A DNA stretch of 64,000 nucleotides from NCBI GenBank assembly GCA_035578175.1, contig JAQMRL010000008.1:93856541-93920540 (forward strand), read 5' to 3'. The notes beneath the pieces were generated by a model. The model saw only the letters and a program-made list of their open reading frames with translations, ran no database searches and had not been told where the DNA came from. Origin of the DNA: Catonia carolina (lineage: Eukaryota; Arthropoda; Insecta; Hemiptera; Achilidae). The position numbers and the translations under genes were made by a program. This document shows positions 1 through 12,400 of the stretch, piece after piece. Each line of letters opens with the position of its first letter. Positions within the stretch are counted from its first letter, which is position 1.

Positions 1-245
1 TCGGAACACTTTATCACCAGATCAGTCCTAGGCTTTTTGACCAAGACCTTTTTCGACATGGACCACGCTTACCATCCTGGCTTTTTCTGACTTTTCTTTG
101 TTATCTTTCAATAGATTCAGAACAACATTTATAACTTCTGCAATCCTACATTAATTACATTACATTAATCCTACATTAGTTCACTACATTAACATAACCA
201 AATAACATTACATAGAATATTAGAAAAGAAATATTAGAAATTTAC
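1..245. other. ADCK5-like intron 7 (partial), nothing recognised
   Basis: Begins with about 130 bases of higher GC than the surroundings, open for about 40 codons on the minus strand, then AT-rich sequence. I recognise no exon or repeat family here. The following ADCK5 exon is not visible. Confidence 0.4.
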
Positions 246-411
246 CATTTCCTGGATGAGGATCTGCATGAACAAACCCTGTGTGAAATATCTGTGCAGA
301 AAATGCACGAAACAACTTTAAATCAACATCTGCAAGTGAGAAACCTTTTTGTATTAGTGAATCCTTTTCGTTTATTTTAATACCATCTATAAATTCAGTT
401 GTTAGAATTCT
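246..411 (-). CDS. ADCK5: ADCK5-like exon 7 (catalytic loop)
   Basis: 166 bases, acceptor TTTCAG and donor GTAAAT. It encodes [17 protein letters not shown] and ends [13 protein letters not shown], the family's catalytic loop with its Asp and Asn. One base of the next codon is left over, so at least one more exon lies beyond the left edge. Confidence 0.92.
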
Positions 412-3400
412 CTGAAATAAAAATTGCCATCATTAACAAAAATATTTAGAATAATAATTAAACATGTACAGTGATATTTTAGAAATTGCGAAGAGAATAA
501 ATTGTGTATTGTATGAAGTGTTGCGATTAATGGAATTTTTATAATAGGATTCTCAAAAATTGAAACTAGTACAAATTTTCTCAATTACTTGGAGAAAATA
601 TCAAACTGCAGTTATAAACAGTTAGCACCTTTGTAATGTATCAGTCAATACTTGAATTGTGAATATAAAGTGTTGTAGAGCTGTTTTGAAATAAAGTCGT
701 TACAACAATGGTTTTGAAATATGTTAATAGTGCATGGAGTTAATAGTACAGGTGTTAAATAGTAATTATGGACAGGTAAATCTATTTTTATTGCTGAGTG
801 ACAGGATCTTATTACAGTCAAATTTAGGTTGTGTAATTAATTTAATTGAGGTAAGTTAAATAATTTAACATAATTATTAATTGTGTCAGTTGTAAGTTTG
901 CATATTATTTATTACACCACTCACATTCTGAACGAACCTAGGCTTAGGTGTTATCATGCTATAAAAATGTGTAATTAAAAAGTTAAAATACAAAATAATA
1001 AAATTAACATTAAACTCATAAGATGTCGAGTATCTGATTTTTTAAATTGTAGGAAATATATGACCAATAAATGTGATGTTATTTGTTAAACATAGTTGAC
1101 AACCAGCACAGACTTTTACCAAGAGAACAAATTTATAAAGAAATAGAACCAATCACTGATGCAATGCGCAAAAAGAGAATTTCTTTCTTTGCACATATCC
1201 TCAGAACTCCAGAAAACTGATTATTAAGAAAAATTGTAGAAAAATTCATGTGTGCAAAAACAGAAGGAGTCACAATTCCTTGGCTTGAATAAATCAAAAA
1301 AGACAGAACAGAACTAAATCTAACAATTGCTGATGTCAAAGATCGCACATCGATTTACAAGGAAACAATTAAAGATAAAAACAAAATTTTATCAGTAAGA
1401 ACAATTAAACGAAAAGAACAGGTTTGTTCAAACGAATTGAGAAAAGCAAGATCCAACAGAATGAAAAAGTATTGGAAAGAAAGAAATGAAAAGGAAATAA
1501 ACTGGCAAAGAAAAAGAACTAACCAAAGAGACTAAAGTGATCCTTTGTAGTCATAAAATTATAAAAATAAAAAAGGGCTGTAATTAATACTACTACTTCA
1601 TTCATAAATCAAAATACGCCAAAAAATGAAAACATTCTTCAAACCTTCATTTTTAACTCATAAGTCATTTTATCGAAAAATGTAAACAAAATTTATCAGT
1701 CAAGGGTGACAGATGAAAATGATGAAGGGTCATTTGTATTGGCAGTAACTTGAACAACAATCAATTGTAAAAAAAACCTTTTGTGCATCAAAATACTATG
1801 AAAGACCAGGTGAAAATTTTTAAACAAAATATAATCCACAACTAATTTAGCCTCCTCCCACACTGCTGACCATTACCTTAAAAAATATTTTGGTACATAG
1901 ATTAATAATAAGAAAAAGAACATAAATTTACCTTTGTTGACAGATCCCAATAAACTTTAGGAACATACACAAATGGAAAACCTTTTAAATCTTCAGCACA
2001 TCGTTCTGCATTTTTAGCTTCATTCATAAAATCTAATTCCTGTTGAAGTGTATCCTTCAATTCCTGAAATCACGACAAAACAAATGTTCAGGTGATACAC
2101 TGTACGTAACAAAATCTTTTCCATATTTTTATTACATTATGTTCCCTAAGGAGATCAGGATAAACTTTTCTGATATATCAAATTGACTCAGGTTCAATAA
2201 TTTCATCAGCTATAAAAATGGTTGGTGTCACATCAGCACAGCTGATAGCTGGCTTCTGCTGGGGTCCCGGTTTTCATTCCCAGTGATATCTAGCATTTTT
2301 TCATCTGTATGTCACCTACATCATTCCCTACACACAAGCTAACGCTTAATCACTCAAAAAAAATATTTGTAACCCCAGTAATTCAAAGTTGTAAACAAAA
2401 TTATTTATTTATCTTTATACTTTCAAGTTGTCCAACTTAAAATGAAAGGCTCCCTCAAAATTTGTCTATTTTTTGGTGCTCTGCAACACTCCTCCAGTGT
2501 GATTCTCTTGTTTTGTTTCAAATCATCTGAGGCCGAGGCCCATCCACTTCCTCCTTCTCCAAGCTATGACCTCCATTTTTAGATAATACCATTCTATCTC
2601 TGATCTTACTGTTCCACATTGAGACTGAAAAACTCCATTTAAGCTTCGCAATGAACCCAATGATGTTCATCCCTTCATGTAATCTCTTGAAAAAGGCGAA
2701 ATATACAAGGCACAATGATGTCATAATTAAAATTTTTTTGTAAGAATGCTTGGTAATAGACCAAAACTAAAGCCAATGAACTTGTAATTTAGAAGTGTTT
2801 ATGAAAGATACAAAATTTAATAAGTATGTAGACATGAAATAAATTAACTTTTAGCAAAGTGATTTACCTCTGAGAACAGAATAAACAAGTTTTTATTAAA
2901 AGAAAAATACTCCAAACTACAGCTAATGTAACATGTCCTGTAAAACATATGCAAGCCAATTTATAACACAGCACAGTCGGTAAACAAAAACGTTCCTAAT
3001 TTCAGGGAATGTTATAGTTTATCAAAAAATGTCAAAAGGATAAGAATAATGTTATACTTACATTCAGAACCCATTCAAAATCAAACTTTGGAAATAAATA
3101 ACCAGCTAATCTAAGTAAAAGTTGCACAGTTTTAACATCACCAGTGAATCTATCCTGAAGATCAATGTACTGGGCTTTGACAGCTACATCATGTCCATCT
3201 TTGGTTTTTGCTCTGAACACCTTAAATAAAATACATTCTATTTAAAAAAAAAAAAAAAAAAAATCACCTTTTTTTGAAACAAAGCTTCGTCTGAAAAGCA
3301 ACTTCTCAATATTTTCATATAATGGAAGTATTTGTAAGCTGTCAGCTCCATGAGTAGATCTATTATATAAGTTTTACATAAGATAAAAACCTGTGTTGTC

Positions 3401-6400
3401 CAACAAGAAGAATTATTTCATATACGAGGCGTATTTTTAAAGTAAGGGCCGTTTGAAAATAAAAAAAAAATTAAAGGAAATTTGCAAAAACTAATTTTAT
3501 TTTCGGAATCTACATACTTTTTTATCTATTTTTCTACATAGTTCCCAAGTTTTTGTAAACACTTATCATATCGCACAACTAAATTTTGGAAACCTTCTTC
3601 ATAAAAACTTGCCGCCTGCTGTGATAACCAAGAATTCACGGCCGTTGCCCAAGTGATGTTTCAGATGATGGAAGAGATGAAAGTTGCTCGGCGCAAGGTC
3701 AGGGCTGTAGGGTGGGTGGTCCAAAACTTCCCAGCCAAAAGAGTCCAATGCAGCTTGGGTCTGAGCGGCAGTGTGAGGCCTTGCATTAGAGAGTTCCTTG
3801 AATTTTCTGACACGTTATGACGAAAATGGTGACGACATGCTGAGTCGGATTGTAACTGGAGACGAAACGTGGATTTCGCATTTCACTCCGGATTCGAAAC
3901 AACAAAGCATGGAATGGAGACACACGCACTCTCCTGTAAAGGTCAAAGCCAAACAGACTTTGTCACAGCGCAAGATCATGGGATCCGTGTTTTGGGATAG
4001 GCATGGTGTTTTGCTGGTCGACTTTATGGAACGAGGAACGACAATAAATGCAGAAGCCTACTGCCAAACCCTGAGGAAGCTGCGCAGAGCAATTCAAAAC
4101 AAGAGACGTGGCATGCTCACAAAAGGAATTTTGTTTCTGCACGATAATGCAAGGCCTCACACTGCCGCTCAGACCCGAGCTGCATTGGACTCTTTTGGCT
4201 GGGAAGTTTTAGACCACCCACCCTACAGCCCTGACCTTGCGCCGAGCGACTTTCATCTCTTCCGTCATCTGAAACATCACTTGGGCGGCAGCCGTTATGA
4301 CGATGACGACGAATTGAAAACAGCCGTGAATTCTTGGTTATCACAGCAGGCGGCAAGTTTTTATGAAGAAGGTTTCCAAAATTTAGTTGTGCGATATGAT
4401 AAGTGTTTACAAAAACTTGGAAACTATGTAGAAAAATAGATAAAAAGTATGTAGATTCCGAAAATAAAATTAGTTTTTGCAAATTTCCTTTTATTTTTTT
4501 TTATTTTCAAACGGCCCTTACTTTAAAAATATGCCTCGTAATATTAAAAAATCTGGTGTGAAACACTCACACAACTTTCTCTTGCCAATGCAAATAATTA
4601 ACAATAAACCTAACATTAGTTATCAAACATTAGAAATAAACAAAAAACTAACCTCAATAAACATAACCTAATTTTAATCATGAGTGAAAGACGCAAAATG
4701 AAAATCAACCTGTTTGGCTTAATAATACGGAAATTCACTTTCACACTAAACTAGGCTCTGTAGAGAAAAATGCTTTAAATAAAAGTTGTAGATCTTTTAA
4801 TTTCTTATAAACTTGATTACATACACTTTTGTCATAAAATGCATACTAATCTGAAAAAAATCGATTTTTCACACGTTTTCGTGAGAAAAAAAAAACAGAA
4901 AATTGCTAATTACCGCTAAACTAAGCGTTATACAAAAAAAATGTCTGAAATAAAAGTTGTAGGGTTTCAAATTCTCTACATTTTTTATTATATAAATTTT
5001 TGCGCTAAAATGCATATTAAAGCCGTAATCTTAGAAAAACAATTTTTTTACGTGAAACAACCTCACCAAGAATTTTAGCAAACATGGCGTCTACTTTATC
5101 TTGTAGAGCATAAAAAAATTAAGTAAATGAGACGATTTTTAAAAAAAATCTCAAGACCAGTTTTTGAGAAAATCGCAAAAAAGTGAAAAATTACACGAAT
5201 AAACTACTACTTCCGGTTGACCGATTTTGATGAAAATGTTCGTGTCGGGTCCGGTATTGATATGTAACTTAAGTTTCAAGTTCGTACGATGTTCCGTTCT
5301 TGAGATATTCTGTTCACACACACACACTCACAGACCAATCACTAAACATGTTTTTTGGGTTCAGGGGGTCTGAAAACGTGTAGATCTGGTGAAAACTTGA
5401 TTTCGAAAAATCAACATGAAAACAATACTTTCCTTCCTATATAATCATATAGGCAAGAGAAAGTAAAAATACAAAACGTAAAATGCACGGTTGCAGAAGG
5501 CAAATTTCATAATGACGATAGACATGAAGAGATACAGCAAAACGGAAACCAACTTAAAATGAACTCTTTCAGTTAAATTGTCCTATAATTAAATAATTGG
5601 TACATCCCACTGGTGATGATGTGGGCTTGTTACATCCCTTGAAGACTCCAAAAGTTTGTAAATTCTTTTGAAAACACACGTAAAAATCAGTGATAAACTT
5701 TTAGTTGTTAGTTGGTTATTTGGCTGTGATCTTCGTAAGATACATTAAATTTTATTAAATGACTTTCTTGGACAGTTAATGAACTGTACACGCGCACACT
5801 AACTGTTTGACTCGGTGTTGCCGACACACACACATAAATTTTTATCTTCACAATTATTTTAAATTGATTTGTCTAGTTCTATTTAACTAATACCTTTATT
5901 TTCTAATTTACTACTTCAATTTATTTTCAACGGTTATACTTAAAATATACTATTTTCTTTGTTTATTTATAACATATTATTTTTTAATTACGAATACTAA
6001 TTAAGTCTGCTACATTAATCGTCACAGAGAAGCTAGTTTAGAGTTAGTGACAAAAGAAACTTATTTTCTATCCCATTTATGGTCAATGTTTTCAAAACTG
6101 CATCAACACATGATAAATGACACACTACTGGATCACGTATGAATTTTTACGCATATTTCAGCATTCTATTCTACTGAAAGGGGACAAATGTTTATTTGCC
6201 TCCTTTGTCCTAAAAATATATGGAGCTGCCAGCTACAGTATGTAGTCTTTAATTAATTTTTCAAAAACTGAAATTGTTACATAGTACCTATTTGAAATTG
6301 CTAAATACATTTTTTTATAAAATTAGTGTTTTATCTTAAACATATTGAACACGAAAGCAAGAATCTTAGTTGCCATACCGGCACAGCATTGCAATGAAAA

Positions 6401-9400
6401 AAAAAATTGGTGATACCAATTGGCATCATCCATTTACGTAAAACAATCTTTCTTATTTAAACAACAAATTTTTCAAACTACGAATAAAAGACTTTTATCA
6501 TTAAACTAATGTATTATGTAACGTACTTAGTCAAGTGATATCAGAAGTACGATAAAAAAATTTAATTATACTGTTCTGTTGTAATACGTTGGTACCGGAT
6601 GATGCCTTCTGGGGAGCAGACCATTTTCATTATTCCTATACATGCAATACTAACTTAGGTAGATTTTTTGTAGGAACCATTAAAGCTACACAGCTGAGCT
6701 TTTGCACACCTATCTACTGTACCTTTTTACAAATTTGTACCAGAGCTTTTTCATTTATCTTCATCCAGTCTAAAAATGATTATTATTCTCAAAAAATGTT
6801 CAAATGTAGCCCAAATTTTTTTTATCAAAAAGACACCCAAAAAATAAAACCTCCAAAATTTTTGAAATACCTCTGGAGTATGTACACACCTTAGTATTAA
6901 AATGTAGTGTGCGAAATTTCACACTCCTAGGTGGGATGGTTCCTAAAATAAGTGTACCTAAAGTCAAAAAATACAATATGCGGATATAGTAAAAGCATAA
7001 TACCGTAACAGAAACACCTATTGCCAATTGGAATTAACTTCCAAACAAAAACACACCAATATTTGCTCTATGGCTGATTCCTATGCGTTCCAGAAATATC
7101 GTTTTTATGTAAATGCGATCTCCGTAATGTTAGAGCAGTAACATGATTATACTAATCTCAATTTACAAGAATGAAAAACATGAAAAAATATCGAAATAAA
7201 CACTATGTACCCCATCAATGTAAAAACATAATTTTTCTTAACAGAAAAAGCAACGAATGTCGTGTTATATATAAATTTAAATAGGGGGAAACGATCGATC
7301 AATTTATGGTAAAATTGAAAAATCAATATTTCTTTATTAAAATCAGTCTGCTCCCCTTAAGGCATCATCCAACACCAACGTATTACAACACTACAATAAT
7401 ACAAGCTTACTATAATAGTATTCTCTTCTTTTTTACACTATGGCACATTGGAAGAGTTACCAAATGTTGTACAGGCATTCAGAATGATTATATAAATGCT
7501 GCAATAAAAGTTACCTTTAGTTAGCTGTTGGCAGGAATTTTCAGACTGAATAAATAATAGATAACTAGTAGAAAAATCGTTCCTATAAATAGACTATGCT
7601 GATCGGCATGGTGATGCAACTGTGATTCTTAAAAAGAAAAAATCTGGTGTGGAACACTCACACAACTTTCTCTTGCCAATACAAATAATTAACAAAATAA
7701 CCTAACATTAGTAATAAACAAAAAACTAAATTGTAAAATATAACCTTATTTTAATCACGACTAAAAGACGCAAAATGAAAATCAACCTCAGTTTTGCTTA
7801 ACAATACGGAAAATCACTCTTTCACGCTATACTAGGCTCTGTAGAGAAAAATGTTTTAGTTGTACATCTTTTAATTTTCTATAAATTTGATTATATAAAC
7901 TTTTGTCGTAAAATGCATACTAAGGCCAAAATCTTAAAAAAATTGATTTTCACACGTTTTCGTGAGAAAAAACAGAAAATTACTAATTACCACTAAACTA
8001 AGCGTTATACAAAAAAATGATTGAAATAAAAATTGTAGGATTTTAAATTCTCTACAACTTTTATTATATACATTTTTTTCGCTAAAATGCATCTAAAGCC
8101 GCAATCTTAAGAAAAACAAATTTTTTACGTAAAAACAACCTGACCAAGAATTTTAGCAATCATGGTGCCTACCCCATCTTGTAGAGCATAAAAAGTTAAG
8201 TAAATTCAGCGATTTTAAAAAAATCGTAGGACCAGTTTTTGAGAAAATTGCAAAAAAGTGAAAAATTACACGAATAAACTACTACTTCCGGTTGACCGAT
8301 TTTGATGAAAAAGTTTGTGTCGGGTCCGGTAGTGGTATGTAACTTAAGTTTCAAGTTCATACGATGTTCCGTTCTTGAGATATTTTGTATACACACACAC
8401 ACACACACACACACACAGACCAATCGCTAAAAACATATTTTTTGGGTTCAGGAGGTTTGAAAACGTGTAGATCCGGTGAAAACTCGATTTAGAAAAATCG
8501 ACATGAAAACAATACTTTCCTTCCTATATATTCATATAGGCAAGAGAAAGTAAAAAAATAAGCTATTTTCTTGTTCTTTTTGTCATGCTTATCCGATTTG
8601 GATGTTGGTGATCATGGCTATTTTGACCTTATTAAAGCAATCCTGAACAATTCGTGGAGCTCTTACCGAACCACGTCCTCAAATTGGTGAGCCAGGCAAT
8701 TCGTCTTCTACCAGGATTTCGCTTTCCCTGAAGAACACGCTGTAGTAGATCAAATTTTTTCTCATTTCTCATAATATATTCGAGGTACTTTAGCTTACGC
8801 CAGCTAATAATAAGCTATCAACTACAGTGTTAATTCTATAAATGGAAAAAATATATAACTATACCTGAGCAAGGCTAGCAGCAGCGATTGGATTTTCATC
8901 AAACGATTCAAAAATTTCATTATAAGATTTACCAAAATCCTCAATAAATAATTGTTTAATTTCACCAGTTCTTCTAACTAAAGCTTTATCTTGTAAAGCC
9001 TGAAAACACGGGGAATGTTTACAGAAACAGTATAATATTTTGAAACTTATATACTTAAATAATAAAAAAACTCATATGGAAAACAGAAAAAAATTCATTT
9101 TCTTCAATTACCAACACCATTTAATGTTTAAACCATCTAAAACAGTGGTTCCCAACCCGTAGAAGTATGTGGATTATTAAGCCAGAAATTTAATCATAAC
9201 CAGAACACCCCTACTCATGACATGGTGGGAGGTGTACCTATTGGTGGGTATGGAATACCCCTTCCACCACAAGTAAAAGGAATACAGAAATGTCTCAGAA
9301 AATAAATTTTAATTCAACATCTTATAGTCATCGGATATATTCAACCCATCTCTGTCAATGAACACCGCTTTCAAAATCCCCATTTATTTGGAAATTTTTT

Positions 9401-12400
9401 TGCCAAACATTGTTATGGTCAACAAACCAACAGTTGGGAACCACAGATCTAAAAGTAAGTTCCAGCTTTTTATACTACCGGCACTTTTATACCAAAATGT
9501 GTCTTCATAATAATCTGCAAGTACAAAAAGTTTGTCTTCGAATTATAAAAAAATGTACAACTTTCTTTTTACTGAAAAATCCAGTAAAATTTTTTATAGG
9601 AAATGCACAATGAACTAACTTTAACAAAGTATACTACGTCTTATATAATATGATTGCCTTCAAAATATGAAGAGCTTTAATCTAATTACTCTTGACTTAC
9701 AGGTGTTAAGACAACCAAAGAAAAAGTTCCATTACATTTCTATATCTAAGTTTAACAAATAGTTTTAAACATTCCGGAAATAACAAACAAATATTCAAAC
9801 CAGTACAAACATTCAATAAACCAAAACTTACATACTTTTTATAATTTTAAACAATTTAAATTGTTCACAACAATTAACAAACAAACATAAAATAAATTCA
9901 CAAATATGAACATAACCTAACACCACGCCAAAATACAAACACAGGTATGAATGTTCAGCTAATTCGTGATAACCTATCTAAAAAATGATTGCTGCTAGTG
10001 CTTCAGGGAGCTGTTACTACAAATGTAGAAACTACATATCAGTATAACAACGTAATATGCCAGGAAACAAAATAAACTGGGACGTAAAATTACATCAGGG
10101 GACTTTAGAATGAAATAAAACCCCGACATAATATTACACCAGAGACCTCTTAGGTTAAAATTCTATCCATGAGTTCATTTTGTAGTCATTTATTACCATT
10201 TTTTTAAAAATAATCTAGAATAAAACCAAGACAATTAATAACAAATACCTTAAGCGTAGTAGTGTATTCTTTGGGTAAAACATGATCCATTGACACTAAA
10301 CCTTGTCCTAATTTAATATATAAACCGCCATTAGCTAAACATCCTGCCAAAATTCTATTAGCCGAACGCTGATGGACACCATTTATTAATAGCTCATATG
10401 GATCAGTACCTTCTTCAAGACCCAATAATGACCACCAGTAATCAAAACAAATTAGAAGCCCGACAGTAGATGATCTGAAACACTTACATACTAATTAACT
10501 AATATTATACAAAATTAAATTATTTAAATACATACAAAAGTTAAATAAACAATAGAAATACCATTCGCTGTAACTTCTCATTTATGAAAACAGGTCAAAA
10601 TTTCCTGACTGCTAAATTTTCGCAAAATGTATTTGAGATTGGTTCCAAGATAGTTGACTCACGCCCACAAAGACATTTGGTTTTTCATTTGTTCTGAGCT
10701 CAAACAACAGTTTTAAGTTGATGGTAATGACTTTCTAAACTGTATAACCTGTGATGAAATGTGAATTCACTATTTTCAGCTCAAATCGACAAGGCAAAAT
10801 TTTAAGTGGAAACATCCAGATTTGCTCATTAAAGAAAATCCAAATCTTAGACATCAGCCAGTAGTGATTTTGACCATTTTCTGGGACTCACAAGACCCAA
10901 CTTTTGTGACTATGTAGAAAAATAAAATACAGTGAATAGCGAGTATTATTTTAAAATGCTTTAACAGTGAGACTCGCAATAAAGCAAAAACATACAGGCA
11001 CTCATAAGGTGATTCTCTTACATGACAACATGAACTTCCACAACACTCACAGAAAAAGAGAAATGCTTGAAAAGTTGGGTTGGAAGGAGCTTCCACATCC
11101 TCCTTACAGCCCAGACCTTAAACCATCTGATTTTATTTGTTTGACCCAATGAAAGTCTCAATGGTGAATTCTGGAGCAATGAAAGACGGAAGGGGCCGAG
11201 GGACCCGGGCCACTTCCGAAATGAGAAAATGTAAGAAAAAATTAACTGTGAATTATTGTAATTGATAATTTCCCGGAGATAATAGAGGTTCGAGTCAACA
11301 GTAGGTAGTTCGGTTAGTAAGAATTCAACTTCATCTCAGACCTCTGCCCATGGCAAGAGGTTGATAGCTAGAGGCAATCTGCCCAAGCACAGATAAACTA
11401 CAGCCTGGACTTAGGTAAACTTCATTTTGTAAACATTGTTAACCTCATTAGTCAATACACTAAGTCAAGCTCATTTTTATATATGTATTCACCATATTGT
11501 TAATTTAATAATCTATACTAATATAATAAAGAAGAAACATCTGTTTGTTTGAGTTAATCTTAGAAACTACTGAACTGATTTTAAAAAATCTTTCATTGTT
11601 GGATAACTTAGAGCTTCCTGATCAATATAGGCTATTTTGCAACTTTAAGTAACTTTAATTAAGTGAGTTAAGCAACTTAAACTGTGACGATGTCGCATGT
11701 TTTAGTTTATCGGGTGCATAGCACTTTTATTTTTTCTAAGTCCTCTGGATGGTGTATTTTTTGGGCTAGAAGCACAATTCAACTTTTATATTTCATAGAA
11801 AAATGTGAAGAATAACTTTCGATTCCAAAAACATTAAAAATTCAGAAACAAAAATTCAGATACAAAATTTTTATTTTTGTATCGTATTTCATAAATTATT
11901 TTTCATTCGACAGGTAGTGAATGAGTCATATATTTCCAATTACTCTGCGTACCGCACCCATGTATTACTGTCTCTTATCTCAGTCATATAGCAACTGTCT
12001 CTTTCTTTTTCATCGGTATTCTTATATGCATTCTATTCAATTCTGTTAAATCGCAGTGACAAACATTTAAAACGGTGGGCATCGATTTGAGACAAGAGTG
12101 CTTCCTTCACTCATGGACAACTTTATATCGGACTTTCTATCTAGAGCTGGAAGTGCAGAAAAACAATTTATTTTGCTGCCACAGGCCAACAAAACCACAA
12201 ATATTGTATACAGAGAGGATTTAAAATAATTTAATGAGGCCTGCATTAGCTGTTGAGAAGCGAAGCGGGCGGGGGTTGCTAGTTTATAATATACCATATT
12301 TTTAAGTTGTCAAACATTTACTTTGTTTTGTATAAACCCTTTCTAAAACAATATTTAAAGAATCTAGTTGTAATTTACTCTCTGAATTTGGCCGTAAAAA

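Noticed and set aside
2518..2724. 68-codon minus-strand frame in intron 5 of the kinase gene
   Set aside because: Vaguely LINE-like wording ([20 protein letters not shown]) but no block I can assign, and no splice signals joining it to the kinase.
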